Shown: positions 53,179-63,228 of the stretch, piece after piece
Layout: the number at the start of each line of letters is the position of its first letter
Numbering within the stretch: the first letter of the stretch is position 1
Assembly (NCBI GenBank): GCA_902760315.1
Contig: CACWFV010000010.1
Coordinates: 30,548 to 94,547 of the forward strand
Reading direction: 5' to 3'
Source of the DNA: an uncultured Bacteroidales bacterium
GTDB taxonomy: Bacteria > Bacteroidota > Bacteroidia > Bacteroidales > Bacteroidaceae
DNA: 64,000 bases
The notes under the pieces: generated by a model
Told to the model about the DNA's origin: nothing
Databases searched by the model: none
The model's input: the letters and a program-made list of their open reading frames with translations, nothing else
Position numbers and translations under genes: made by a program

Positions 53179-56100
53179 TTATTTGATGTCTTCTAAAAAT
53201 TCTATCTCCACGATGCGCAGCTCACTCTTCGTCTCTCCGCCATTCTTGGCTTTGAAGAGGTCTAGTTCGCCTGCCGCTGGTTCGGCAACTTCCACAATAC
53301 CGCCAAAGGCATCCTTGTCTTTGCCGGCTCCCTTCAGCCGGATGGTCACCTCCTTGGTCTTCACCTGCTTGGTGGGTTTCAGATGGATGTATCCCAGACT
53401 ACGCTCCGTCTCGCCGCTCCAGATGAGTGTCTTGCCGGCATATACCTCCAGCGGATAGCTGCGCAGTCGCCAGCCGGTCAGCTTCAGGCAGATGTCATCA
53501 ATGACGGCTTTCTTTTCCAGCTTATAGGTAATCCAGGCGGTAGACAGCCGGCCGTCGTTCTTCCATTCTGACAGTTCGTTGTCGTCATAGCTACGGAGCG
53601 CGTGTTCAGTGTCGTATCCGGCCTTTGTCGATTCAATGCGCACGCCTTGCCGTTTCTCCGAATATGATGGGGTCGTCGGAGTTTCGCCACGGTCCAACCT
53701 CCCTTTGAGTGTCAGCTGTGGCAACGACTCTTCCGCCTTCACCTTTTTGCTCTCCACCGTGATGTAAGCTGGCTTCAGACCATCAGCATAGGCAGAAAGA
53801 TTAATCGCTCCTGCATTAACTGTGCTGCGAACCAGCACACGATTGACACCACACTCCACTGGCAGGTTATAGCTGCCCACGTAGTTGTCGGAAATGTTTT
53901 TCGTAGCGGCGGCATCCAGCAAACCCGCTGGGCGCTGTTCGTCGGGCCGCTGCATCGCCTTGTTGTCACGTGCCGCTATGCCGCCAATCCATTTGCCCTC
54001 TCCCCAGAGTTCGAAGTGAACCATGCGGTCATCAAGCGGACAGCGGCGTCCCTGCTTGTCGAGCACCTCCACCTGGAACAATGTCATGTCAGCGCCATCA
54101 GCCTTCATGCCTTCGGGGTTCTCTATGGCCGTAAGCTTGAGCTGATAGGGCTTACCTACTGTCTCCAGTTTGTATCGGCTGCCGTCGGATGCCACAGCTT
54201 CTAACACACCGGCCTCGAAAGGCACCTCATCGAAAGTAAAGAGGTATCGGTAGCGCTGACGGCCCTTGCCCAGCGAGCGACCGTTCAGGAACAGTTCCAC
54301 CTCACTGCCCGTAGAGACCACGTACACCGGTTTCTTGGTGCCCTGTTCATAGTTCCAGTGGCCAATGATGTAGGTCTGCGCCTGTTCAGGTTCCACCCAT
54401 CCGTTCCACATCACCTGATGCACAAAGAAAGCATCCTTAGGTATGCGCATGGCATCGGTCACGCCACTGGTGCGGTAGTTCGACTCGCCGCGGTGGTGGG
54501 TGTTGGTGTCGGAGAATACTATCTTCACGCCTCCCGACGACACACGGGTGCCGGTACCGGGACGCTCCTGCCAGTAGTCATACCAGCGGTGCACCATCTC
54601 GATGGCAAACTGGTCCATATTGTGGTTGTAGTCCGTAGCGGGTTTCCCTCTATAGAGCGGACCATCGCCCTCCTTGTGGTAAGGATAACTGTACGCATCC
54701 CAATATTTGCGCAAGCCCTCGTCACGACAGTACTCCATGGCCCACATGGGGTGCTTCTTCGACTTGTTGATATACAGCATCTCGCCACCATATTCAGCCT
54801 CATCGATGTCCAGCATTTCACGACTGCCGATGGCACGACCGCCAAAGGGGTCATACTTGTCGCGCAGTGCCTTCATCTGCAGCATGTGCTCACGGCTGAT
54901 GCTCTCGTTGCCACATTCGTAGAAGACTACAGACGGATTGTTGCGGTTGTAGATGATGGCGTCGCGCATCAGTTCCATACGCTGTGTCCACCGCGGACCC
55001 TCCACATCCTTCTCGGCATCGCCGGCAGGCATGGCCTGCAGCAGTCCCACCCTGTCGCACGACTCCACATCCTGTTTCCAGGGCGTGACGTGCATCCAGC
55101 GCACCAAGTTACCGCCTGAAGCCACCATCAGTCCATTGCTATAGTCACTCAACCAGGCAGGCACCGACAGTCCCACGCCCGGCCACTCATTGCTGGTGCG
55201 CTGGGCATAGCCGTGCACCATCAGGCAACGGTCGTTAAGCCATATCTTACCCTCGCCGAAACGGGTCTTGCGGAAACCGGTACGGATAACCACTTCGTCA
55301 TTTCCGGTGCAGAGGTCCAAGGGGGTGGCATCAGCGCCATCCTCTGCCAGATAGGTCTTCACCGTATAGAGATAGCCGTAGCCCCACGACCAGAAATGCA
55401 GTCCGTCCAGCTGTCGCTGTATGCTGACCGTGCGCGTCTCGCCCGGCTGCAGGGTCACCGTCTCGCCGGGAATGATGGCGGCCAGCATGTTGTCGGCATT
55501 CATGACCTTGGCAAACAGTCGGAAAGTCCTGGCTTTGGTGTCTTCGTTGCGTACCTGCGACTCCACATGCACCACGGCTTTGCGGTTGACTATGTCGTAG
55601 TCGGTGGCATAGACATAGGTACCCGTGGTTCCGAGGTTGCTGTAGAGTGGCAGCGTCTGATACAGTCTGTCGGTTATGTGCAGATAGACGTTCTTGGGAA
55701 TACCGCCATAGTTGGCATTGAAATTGCGGTCGTTCCACTGATAACGGCTGTTGTGTTGGCGCGAGCGGTAGGTCCAGCTGTTGTCGCAGCGCACGGCCAG
55801 CACGTTAGTGCCCTCTTTAATATAAGGTGTCAGGTCAAAGCCGCACGCCATGACGCCGTTCTCGCTGAAACCCAGATGGTGGCCGTTCAGATAGAAGTCG
55901 GCACCCTGGCGCACTCCCTCAAACTCCACAAAGAACTTCTTGTGTTGCACGTCAGTCAGACTGAAGGTCTTTCGATACCAGCAGATGGTGTCAGTCAGGT
56001 CGACGATGTCCTTACGGAATGCCTCGTCGCCATTGAAGGCGTATGGCAATGTCACCCGCTGCCAGTCAGCGTCGTGGCAGTTGGGCTTGGCCGCGTCGGC

Positions 56101-56223
56101 CACGTCGCCCACCTTCAGTCGCCAGTCGCCGTTGAAGTTCAGTTTTTTCCGGTCTGTGGCTTCCGCTGTGCAGAGAGCGGCTGCAGCCAAGAAACTGATG
56201 AGTAGTATCTTCACTCGTGTCAT
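53179..56223 (-). CDS. GH2 family enzyme, probable beta-galactosidase, with C-terminal accessory domains
   Basis: 1014 residues with a signal peptide. The GH2 domains follow in order: sugar-binding sandwich (LNFNGDWRLKVGDVADAAKP, YLNGHHLGFSENGV), immunoglobulin-like domain, and a TIM barrel with acid/base Glu in VVFYECGNESIS (near residue 440) and a likely nucleophile Glu in MWAMEYCRDEG (near 495). A DUF4982-like domain and a C-terminal F5/8 discoidin-type module (STAWITYKLEKKAVIDDICL) follow. It probably removes galactose or a related sugar from RG-I side chains; exact specificity is unclear. Confidence 0.85.
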   Translation of the reverse strand: MTRVKILLISFLAAAALCTAEATDRKKLNFNGDWRLKVGDVADAAKPNCHDADWQRVTLPYAFNGDEAFRKDIVDLTDTICWYRKTFSLTDVQHKKFFVEFEGVRQGADFYLNGHHLGFSENGVMACGFDLTPYIKEGTNVLAVRCDNSWTYRSRQHNSRYQWNDRNFNANYGGIPKNVYLHITDRLYQTLPLYSNLGTTGTYVYATDYDIVNRKAVVHVESQVRNEDTKARTFRLFAKVMNADNMLAAIIPGETVTLQPGETRTVSIQRQLDGLHFWSWGYGYLYTVKTYLAEDGADATPLDLCTGNDEVVIRTGFRKTRFGEGKIWLNDRCLMVHGYAQRTSNEWPGVGLSVPAWLSDYSNGLMVASGGNLVRWMHVTPWKQDVESCDRVGLLQAMPAGDAEKDVEGPRWTQRMELMRDAIIYNRNNPSVVFYECGNESISREHMLQMKALRDKYDPFGGRAIGSREMLDIDEAEYGGEMLYINKSKKHPMWAMEYCRDEGLRKYWDAYSYPYHKEGDGPLYRGKPATDYNHNMDQFAIEMVHRWYDYWQERPGTGTRVSSGGVKIVFSDTNTHHRGESNYRTSGVTDAMRIPKDAFFVHQVMWNGWVEPEQAQTYIIGHWNYEQGTKKPVYVVSTGSEVELFLNGRSLGKGRQRYRYLFTFDEVPFEAGVLEAVASDGSRYKLETVGKPYQLKLTAIENPEGMKADGADMTLFQVEVLDKQGRRCPLDDRMVHFELWGEGKWIGGIAARDNKAMQRPDEQRPAGLLDAAATKNISDNYVGSYNLPVECGVNRVLVRSTVNAGAINLSAYADGLKPAYITVESKKVKAEESLPQLTLKGRLDRGETPTTPSYSEKRQGVRIESTKAGYDTEHALRSYDDNELSEWKNDGRLSTAWITYKLEKKAVIDDICLKLTGWRLRSYPLEVYAGKTLIWSGETERSLGYIHLKPTKQVKTKEVTIRLKGAGKDKDAFGGIVEVAEPAAGELDLFKAKNGGETKSELRIVEIEFLEDIK

Positions 56224-56235
56224 ATTGTCGTCCGT

Positions 56236-57618
56236 TTAATATCTGATTTTACCTTCGTAGTTGAATATAGGTTCGTCGGTCGGCACCTCCTGGTCGTAGA
56301 AGTGCACCGCCGAGTCGTTCATCTTGGGGTGCCGGTTCTGCAGCAACAGGATGATTTCCGCACCGGCCCATATCGCAGGACCATAGCCGTGGGCTGCCAT
56401 CACGTGGACGGGGCGGTAGGCATAGAAGGCGGCGTCGAAACCCATGCCCGTGCCTACGCAGACGTTCTCCACCTGTCCCTTGTCGTTGACCGACTGGTTG
56501 ACGGCCTGCCACCCCAGCAGGGCCACAGGACCATAGGCCTTGTCGTCAATCCATCCCTTGTTGATGGCGTGGGCTATGCAGTAGGTGTAGATGGCCGTGG
56601 CCGATGCCTCCAGATAGGTGTCGTTACGGTCCAGCAGCTGGTGCCAGTAGCCGTCGTGATGCTGCCGGCGGGCCAGCCCTGCCACATGCTGGCGCAGCAG
56701 ACTCAGTATCTGCTGACGGGCGGCATGGTCGTCGGGCAACACGTCGAGCACCTCGCACATGGTCAGCAGGGCCCAGCCGTTAGCACGTCCCCAGTAGAAG
56801 GCGGGATGGGGCTGCATGGCCTCTACCCAGCCATGGCGGAACAGTCCGTCCTCAGCCACGAACATGCGCTGGGCAAAGAGCAGCACCTGGCGGGCTGCCT
56901 CGTCATAGTACTTGGCATCGCCCGTCAGCCGTCCCATATAGGCCACGGTGGGAATACCCATGAACATGTCGTCCAGCCACACCGTGTTCTTCTGCGGGCG
57001 CAGACGTGCGAAGATGCCGTCGGCAAGCCGGTACTCCTTATTGATAATATAGTCGGCATACAGGTCGACACGCTCTCGCAACGGCAGCGTCGGGTCGTCG
57101 AGCATGGCCTTGATCATCGACACACACACGGCACCGGCATCGTCCAGCGCATGGGGGTCGATGACGCGACGCACGTTGACGTCGATGTCCTTATGCTGCT
57201 CATAGACTTTCTGGAAATAGGGCGCCATGTCGCTCAGCAGTTTGTGGCGCTTGTAGACGTAGTCGCGATAGGCATTGTCGCCGGTGGCCTTATAAGCTGC
57301 CAACACTGCGGAATAGGTGACGCCCCACTCATAGCTGGTCAGTCGGAAACCGCCCTGCTTCAGCTGGGTGTATTGGTCGATATCCTTCAGGCGGGTCACC
57401 CGGCCCGTACGTTTGTCTACCAGCTGTGCCGGGGTCTCACGCTCTATATAGCGCAGCACACGGTCGATGGTCTGCTTGACACTCTCCTGGGTGGGAATGC
57501 CATAGCGCTGCTGGTTGGCCGGCCGCATCAGGTGCAGCGGTGTGTTGTTGTCATTCACTTGCTGGCCGCTGGCAGTCAATGTGGCCAGCAGGGTCATCAT
57601 GGTTATCAGTTTTCTCAT
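56236..57618 (-). CDS. Unsaturated rhamnogalacturonyl hydrolase (GH105)
   Basis: 460 residues with a signal peptide and an alpha/alpha-barrel. TVWLDDMFMGIPTVAYMGRL carries the catalytic Asp region of the YteR/YesR group, and FYWGRANGWALLTM is another signature. It removes the unsaturated galacturonate that PL11 lyases leave at the non-reducing end. It lies 7 bp after the PL11 gene and is its natural partner. Confidence 0.93.
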   Translation of the reverse strand: MRKLITMMTLLATLTASGQQVNDNNTPLHLMRPANQQRYGIPTQESVKQTIDRVLRYIERETPAQLVDKRTGRVTRLKDIDQYTQLKQGGFRLTSYEWGVTYSAVLAAYKATGDNAYRDYVYKRHKLLSDMAPYFQKVYEQHKDIDVNVRRVIDPHALDDAGAVCVSMIKAMLDDPTLPLRERVDLYADYIINKEYRLADGIFARLRPQKNTVWLDDMFMGIPTVAYMGRLTGDAKYYDEAARQVLLFAQRMFVAEDGLFRHGWVEAMQPHPAFYWGRANGWALLTMCEVLDVLPDDHAARQQILSLLRQHVAGLARRQHHDGYWHQLLDRNDTYLEASATAIYTYCIAHAINKGWIDDKAYGPVALLGWQAVNQSVNDKGQVENVCVGTGMGFDAAFYAYRPVHVMAAHGYGPAIWAGAEIILLLQNRHPKMNDSAVHFYDQEVPTDEPIFNYEGKIRY

Positions 57619-57624
57619 AGTCTG

Positions 57625-59559
57625 TTATTTCAAAAATGGTGTTACGGTCTTGTCGGGTCCCAGATAGAAACCTGGTTCTGACGGTTGGTTATAGCCTACG
57701 TTCTGCGCTGCCGTTGACAGCCGGTACGGGATGTCCTCCATCAGACAGTTGATGCGGTAGTCAGTCGGTATGGGTGTTACGAAGATGCGCAGTTCCGAAC
57801 TGTCGGGCGTACGGGCCACGACCTCCTCACGCCAGTCGCCCAGGATGTCGGCAGACAGACAGGGATTCGACTTGGTGCCGTTGTTGAACACTACTTCGGT
57901 GAAGCGTATCAGTTCTTCCATGGTGCGCTGCTCCCAGTTGTATTTCGCCACGGCACCACGGTCTAGCAGTTCGCGCAGCAGGTCGCCGTCCCACCAGATG
58001 CCGAAGTTGATGGACAGCCGCCTGCCACCCACCCGGATGTGTTGCTGGTGCTGCGGGTCTTCCGGGTCTTGGGCTTCACGGAGCACCTCGCCTTTGATGT
58101 TGCGGATACCGTGACTGTCGGAGCTCCACATCTCCAGGCCGGGATTGGTGGGGTCGATGTCGGCTGCCATGGCACGCCCCACATCGCTCCTTGATGGTAT
58201 CTGGAAGATGACCTCGCCGGTCCGGGCATCGCGGAAGTCAGAACCGTCGCGCTTGTTCTCATGGCAGTCCCACACCTGCAACCGGTCGGTTGTGGGGTCG
58301 AAGGCCATCAGGTGGATGGCGTCGCCATGTCCCATGCCGGTATTATAGAGTCCGCGGCCGTCGTTGTCTACAGCCATCGAACCATAGGTAATCTCGTCGC
58401 AGCCGTCGCCATCGACGTCCGCCACCCTGAGGTTGTGGTTGCCCTGTCCGGCATAACTGTTCCATTCGGGCTGGTTGGTGTCAAACACCCAGTGCTCTTT
58501 CAGTTCCTTGCCGTCCCAGTCCCAGGCGGCAATGACGGTACGGGTATAATAGCCACGGCAGAAGATGGCACTGGGCCGCCGTCCGTCCAGGTAGCCAACA
58601 GCGGCCAGCATGCGGTCACTGCGGTTGGCGTAGTTGTCGCCCCAGTCTTCCGGGTTGCCTCGCTGCGGCACATAGCGTTTGGTGTCCATGGCCTCGCCGG
58701 TCAGTCCGTTGAACACGGTGATGTAGTCCGGCCCCTTCAGCACACGTCCCACGCGGGGCCTGCCCGTCTTGTTATATTTGCTCCACTCGCCTTCGGGCTT
58801 GGCATTCTCGGTAGCGGTGTGTGGATAGGTGCGGTGGTCTGCCTGTGCGTCGCCTATCACGTTGCCCTTGCTGTCGCGCGTTCCGTCGGCCGTACGTACA
58901 ATGAACTCAGCGCGACCGTCGCCGTCAAGGTCGTAGGCTATGAACGGCACATAGTGGGCGCCACTGCGGATATTGATGCCCATGTCGATGCGCCACAGCA
59001 GGGTGCCGTCCAGCCGGTAGCAGTCAAAGAGCGTCGGACCGGTAAAGCCGTCATGGGCATTGTCGTGGGCGTTCGACGGGTCCCACTTCAGGATGATTTC
59101 ATATTGGCCGTCGCCGTCGACATCGGCTACCGTCGCGTCGTTGGCTGAATAGCTGAATGTCCGACCGTCGGGGGTCTGGCCGTCGTCTGGTTTCTGTAGC
59201 TTCACGGGCAGATAGCCGTCAGGGGCACCGGCTTTTAAGACGTACTGGCCGTCCATCACGCCGCCACGCACCTCATAGGTGGCGTCGACCGCCAGCGGAT
59301 GCTCGTCGACAAAGCACGTGCCGCCGGTGGTGAGTGCGTGGCTGTTCAGTTTCTGTCCATTACGATAAATGTCGAAGGCCTCGCCCTTCTGGTCGGCCGA
59401 CAAGACGCGCCAACTGACTACCACCTTGTCGCCATGGCGCATGGCCACCACGCCACGATTCAGTTTCTCCAGCATCATCTGCTCCTTCCTGTAACGTGGC
59501 TGGGCAACAACGGCCAATGCCAACACCAAGAGACTTGTCAGAAACAATACTCTCTTCAT
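57625..59559 (-). CDS. PL11 rhamnogalacturonan lyase without sorting tail
   Basis: 644 residues. Signal peptide (MKRVLFLTSLLVLALAVVAQ) and a full PL11 domain: LNRGVVAMRHGDKVVVSWRV, DVDGDGQYEIILKWDPSN, DLDGDGRAEFIVRTADG, DVDGDGCDEITYGSMAVDND, ILGDWREEVVAR. It ends GFYLGPDKTVTPFLK with no sorting tail, so it is probably periplasmic, unlike the two PL11 proteins at 43.6-50.3 kb. First gene of the six-gene minus-strand operon. Confidence 0.95.
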   Translation of the reverse strand: MKRVLFLTSLLVLALAVVAQPRYRKEQMMLEKLNRGVVAMRHGDKVVVSWRVLSADQKGEAFDIYRNGQKLNSHALTTGGTCFVDEHPLAVDATYEVRGGVMDGQYVLKAGAPDGYLPVKLQKPDDGQTPDGRTFSYSANDATVADVDGDGQYEIILKWDPSNAHDNAHDGFTGPTLFDCYRLDGTLLWRIDMGINIRSGAHYVPFIAYDLDGDGRAEFIVRTADGTRDSKGNVIGDAQADHRTYPHTATENAKPEGEWSKYNKTGRPRVGRVLKGPDYITVFNGLTGEAMDTKRYVPQRGNPEDWGDNYANRSDRMLAAVGYLDGRRPSAIFCRGYYTRTVIAAWDWDGKELKEHWVFDTNQPEWNSYAGQGNHNLRVADVDGDGCDEITYGSMAVDNDGRGLYNTGMGHGDAIHLMAFDPTTDRLQVWDCHENKRDGSDFRDARTGEVIFQIPSRSDVGRAMAADIDPTNPGLEMWSSDSHGIRNIKGEVLREAQDPEDPQHQQHIRVGGRRLSINFGIWWDGDLLRELLDRGAVAKYNWEQRTMEELIRFTEVVFNNGTKSNPCLSADILGDWREEVVARTPDSSELRIFVTPIPTDYRINCLMEDIPYRLSTAAQNVGYNQPSEPGFYLGPDKTVTPFLK

Positions 59560-59597
59560 CTTCTGTTCGTTTTAGTTAGCTAAGTGATTCTCTCTGT

Positions 59598-59724
59598 GTA
59601 GTTTGTCAAGGCAAAGGTAATGAAAAAAAAACAGACAGCGGCATAATCAGCACCTTTTTTAATAAAAAGACGCTAAAATTTCCTCATATTAGTTTTTTTT
59701 CATACCTTTGCCTTGACAAACTAC
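59598..59724. promoter_or_regulatory. Divergent promoters within a 32-bp inverted repeat
   Basis: The left arm (59598-59630) and right arm (59693-59724) are reverse complements except for one inserted base: GTAGTTTGTCAAGGCAAAGG, then TAATG or TATG, then A8. Each arm carries an exact TACCTTTG box (minus 59612-59619; plus 59703-59710) facing outward. The PL11 operon and the reductase/GH2 operon thus start with the same first 20 or so transcribed bases. Confidence 0.85.
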
Positions 59725-59740
59725 TAAGCAACATACAAAC

Positions 59741-60682
59741 ATGGAACATTATCAAGCTAACGAATCCCGTTATGAGCTGATGCAGTATAACCGCTGCGGA
59801 CGCTCAGGCGTGATGCTGCCCAAGGTGAGCCTGGGTCTATGGCACAACTTTGGCGGCATCGACAACTACGAGCGCTCACGTGCCATCCTCTGCCATGCCT
59901 TCGACTGTGGCATCACCCACCTCGACCTGGCCAACAACTACGGACCGCCTTACGGCTCGGCGGAGGAGACATTAGGGCGCGTCATGGATCAGGACCTGCG
60001 CCCCTATCGCGACGAGTTGTTCATCTCTACCAAGGCGGGCTACGACATGTGGCCGGGACCTTATGGCAACTGGGGTTCGCGCAAGTATCTCATGGCGTCG
60101 CTCGACCAGTCGCTGCGCCGCATGCACCTGGACTATGTAGACTTGTTCTACTCGCACCGCTACGACCCTGACACGCCGCTCGACGAGACGCTGCAGGCAC
60201 TGGTGGACATCGTGCGCCAGGGCAAGGCGCTCTACGTGGGCATCTCGCGCTGGCCGCTGGAGGCCACCCGCCATGCCATCAGTTATCTCAGAGCGCACGA
60301 CACGCCGCTGCTCATCTATCAGGGACGCCTCAACATGCTCGACCGCGAACCCATGGAGGAGGGCATCCTGGACCTTTGCCACCAGGAGGGGGTGGGCTTC
60401 ATCTCCTTCTCGCCGCTGGCTCAGGGACTGCTCACCGACCGCTACCTGAACGGCATACCCGACGACTCGCGCATGGCCCGCGGCAAGTTCCTGCGCCAGG
60501 ACATGCTCTCCGACGACCTGCTGCAACAGTTGCGCCAGTGGAACGCCGAGGCACAGGCCAAGGGGCACACGCTGGCGGAGTCGGCCCTGCGCTGGATTCT
60601 CGACCAACAGGGGGTGACCTCGGTACTCGTCGGCGCCAGCAGCACAGAACAATTAGACAAGAACCTTAAATGCGTCAAATAA
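59741..60682 (+). CDS. Aldo/keto reductase, YghZ-like
   Basis: 313 residues, no signal peptide, cytoplasmic. AKR signs: LGLWHNFGG, HLDLANNYGPPYGSAEETLG (active-site Tyr), LFISTKAGYDMWPGPYGNWG and LDYVDLFYSHRYDPDTPLDE. It resembles the YghZ/GAP-reductase group (AKR14), which also reduces small aldehydes. In this rhamnose context it could convert L-lactaldehyde from RhaD to 1,2-propanediol; that is inference. First gene of a two-gene plus-strand unit; its TAA shares one base with the next ATG. Confidence 0.85.
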   Translation: MEHYQANESRYELMQYNRCGRSGVMLPKVSLGLWHNFGGIDNYERSRAILCHAFDCGITHLDLANNYGPPYGSAEETLGRVMDQDLRPYRDELFISTKAGYDMWPGPYGNWGSRKYLMASLDQSLRRMHLDYVDLFYSHRYDPDTPLDETLQALVDIVRQGKALYVGISRWPLEATRHAISYLRAHDTPLLIYQGRLNMLDREPMEEGILDLCHQEGVGFISFSPLAQGLLTDRYLNGIPDDSRMARGKFLRQDMLSDDLLQQLRQWNAEAQAKGHTLAESALRWILDQQGVTSVLVGASSTEQLDKNLKCVK

Positions 60683-63054
60683 TGAGACATACCATACTTT
60701 CACTTCTGCTCGCCATGTGCGTGCTTCCGGCACTGCATGCCCAGCCACGCACGGTGGAGAGCCTCAACGCTGGTTGGGAGTTCTCGCGCGATGCACAGTT
60801 CAGCAGCATCGAACACATTGATGTGCCTCACGATTTCCAGATATCGCAGCCATGGGTGCCGCCCGCAGCCGACGAGAAGGCGGACAACACAGACGTGGCG
60901 GCCAACATCAAGTCGCGCCTGTCGGCACGCGGCTTCAAGGAGATGGGCACGGGCTACTACCGCCGCACCCTGACGCCTGACGCCTCGCTCAAGGGGCGCC
61001 GCGTGCTGCTCGACTTCGAGGGCATCATGCTGGTGGCCGACGTCTACCTGAACGGACAGCGCATCGGGGGTACGGACTACGGCTACGTGGGCTTTGAGAT
61101 TGACGTCACCCGACTGCTGCGCTACGGCCAGCCCAACGAGCTGCTCGTCGTGGCCTCCACACAGAAGGAGAACAACTCGCGCTGGTACACCGGTGGCGGA
61201 CTGTTCCGCAACGTCAGCCTCGTCACCACGCCTGCCGACCTCTACTTCGGGCGACACCCGCTCTACATCACCACCCGCCAGAACCGCTACGTCAGTCTGT
61301 CGGCTGAGTATACCAACCGCACCAATGCCAAAGAGACGCGCATGAATGTGAAGATCTATGCGCCCGACGGCAGCCTCGTGGCAGAGACCACGGCCACGAA
61401 GAAGCGCAACCCGCAGACGCGCACTCTGGAGATGCAGACACCGGAGCTGGAGATTGCCAACGCCCTGCTGTGGGACACGGAGTCGCCCAACCTCTACAAG
61501 GCTGTCTGCCAACTGCTACGCGAGGACGGCACGGTGGCTGACGAGTATGCAGAGCACTTCGGCATTCGCACCATCGAGTTCGGCCCTGACTTCGGCATGA
61601 AGCTGAACGGCAAGAAGGTGCTGCTCAAGGGCTATGCCAACCACCACACATTGGGGGCGCTGGGCGCCGCCGCCTATCCGCGTGCCATCGAGAAGCGCCT
61701 CAAGCTGATGAAGCAGTTTGGCATGAACCACGTGCGCACCAGCCACAACCCCTACAGCCGCTCGTTCATTCAGTTGTGCGACAAACTGGGACTGCTGGTT
61801 GTCGACGAACTCTACGACAAGTGGACACTACAGCATACGGGCGGACGCGTTCCGTTCATGAACCACTGGGCGGCCGACGTCACCGAGTGGGTCAAGCGCG
61901 ACCGCAACTCGCCCAGCGTGGTGCTGTGGAGCCTGGGCAACGAATTGCAGCAAGACCCCAACCAGCCGTTCAACGACTTTGGCGTGACGTGCTACAAAAT
62001 GATGCGCCCCGTGCTGCAGCGCTACGACTCCACACGCCTGGTCACCGTGGCCATGCACCCGCGCTACCGCAACTGGGAGACCGACTCGCTGCCCTGCAAC
62101 TTGGCTATGCAGACCGACATACAGGCCTATAACTACCGCTACATGTACTTCCCCGGCGACGGCCGCCGCTTCCCGTGGATGACGTTCTACCAGAGTGAGG
62201 CGTCGACGGCAGCCATGGGACCCAACTACTTCGAGATGAACCTGGACAAGGTCATCGGACTGGCTTACTGGGGTGCCATCGACTATCTGGGCGAGTCGCA
62301 GGGCTGGCCTGCCAAGGGGTGGGCACAGGGCGTCTTCGACATCTCCCTGAACGCCAAGCCAAAGGCTTACTTCATGAAGTCGTTCTTCACGGACGAGCCA
62401 ATGGTGCGTCTCTCGGTGATGGAAGACAAGAACGCGGGCATCGAGTGGAACGGCATCATCACGGGCACCGACCGCCAGTCGGAACTGTGGAACCGGCCGG
62501 AGGGCTCGAAGGCTAACCTGGTCATCTATACCAACTGCGACGAGGTGGAACTGCTGCTGAACGGCAAGAGTCTGGGGCGCCGCCCGAACCCGAAGGATGC
62601 CAAGCAGCGCAACAAGATAGCGTGGAACGGGGTGGACTACAAGCCGGGACGCTTGGAGGCCGTGGCCTACCGTGGCGGCAAGGCTGTGGCACGCCACGCC
62701 CTGGAGACTACGGGCAAGGCCGTACGCATCGTGGCCGAACCGGACAACACGGACTGGCAGGCTGACGGCCAGGACTTGCAGCACATCCGCCTGCGCGCCG
62801 TCGACTCCAAGGGGCGCACCGTGCTGACCTACCAGGATGAACTGCAGTTCAGCGTCAGTGGCGATGCCAGCATCGTGGCCGTCACCAATGGCGACATCAA
62901 CAGCCACGAACTCAACGTCACCGACCACCGCCAACTGTGGCAGGGCCAGGCCATGGTCATCCTGCGTGCGGGCACCAAGCCTTCTGCCATCACGCTGACC
63001 ACGAAGTCGAAGACCCTCAAGCCAGTTACTACCAAGCTGCAGACCAAGAACTAA
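60682..63054 (+). CDS. GH2 family glycoside hydrolase
   Basis: 790 residues from MRHTILSLLLAMCVLPALHA, a signal peptide. The start at 60682 is chosen because it gives this signal and the TAATG junction. GH2 domains: VYLNGQRIGGTDYGYVGFEI, the RWYTGGGLFRNVSLV loop, HNPYSRSFIQLCDKLGLLVV, acid/base Glu in VVLWSLGNELQQ (near 416) and nucleophile Glu in TFYQSEASTAA (near 503). C-terminal beta-domains (DUF4982-like) follow. The sequence is distinct from the other GH2, so a different side-chain link (beta-galactosidase or beta-glucuronidase-like) is likely. Confidence 0.87.
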   Translation: MRHTILSLLLAMCVLPALHAQPRTVESLNAGWEFSRDAQFSSIEHIDVPHDFQISQPWVPPAADEKADNTDVAANIKSRLSARGFKEMGTGYYRRTLTPDASLKGRRVLLDFEGIMLVADVYLNGQRIGGTDYGYVGFEIDVTRLLRYGQPNELLVVASTQKENNSRWYTGGGLFRNVSLVTTPADLYFGRHPLYITTRQNRYVSLSAEYTNRTNAKETRMNVKIYAPDGSLVAETTATKKRNPQTRTLEMQTPELEIANALLWDTESPNLYKAVCQLLREDGTVADEYAEHFGIRTIEFGPDFGMKLNGKKVLLKGYANHHTLGALGAAAYPRAIEKRLKLMKQFGMNHVRTSHNPYSRSFIQLCDKLGLLVVDELYDKWTLQHTGGRVPFMNHWAADVTEWVKRDRNSPSVVLWSLGNELQQDPNQPFNDFGVTCYKMMRPVLQRYDSTRLVTVAMHPRYRNWETDSLPCNLAMQTDIQAYNYRYMYFPGDGRRFPWMTFYQSEASTAAMGPNYFEMNLDKVIGLAYWGAIDYLGESQGWPAKGWAQGVFDISLNAKPKAYFMKSFFTDEPMVRLSVMEDKNAGIEWNGIITGTDRQSELWNRPEGSKANLVIYTNCDEVELLLNGKSLGRRPNPKDAKQRNKIAWNGVDYKPGRLEAVAYRGGKAVARHALETTGKAVRIVAEPDNTDWQADGQDLQHIRLRAVDSKGRTVLTYQDELQFSVSGDASIVAVTNGDINSHELNVTDHRQLWQGQAMVILRAGTKPSAITLTTKSKTLKPVTTKLQTKN

Positions 63055-63063
63055 AGTATCACC

Positions 63064-63104
63064 GTCACGCCTAACGCACTGTACTTCATAGCGTTAGGCG
63101 TGAC
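63064..63104 (+). terminator. Hairpin after the GH2 gene
   Basis: Perfect 14-bp stem with a 13-base loop, followed by ACTTGTTTT, 9 bp after the stop. It is part of the left end of the MITE-like segment. Confidence 0.7.
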
Positions 63105-63228
63105 ACTTGTTTTCCCGTTTCGCAAAAGACTGGGCGGACGGGCAAGCATCCTTTACGTGGAAGTATTAAAAAAATCCCACTACAATTATACATTGTGGGA
63201 ATTACATCCCACACAAATCCAAAACCGC

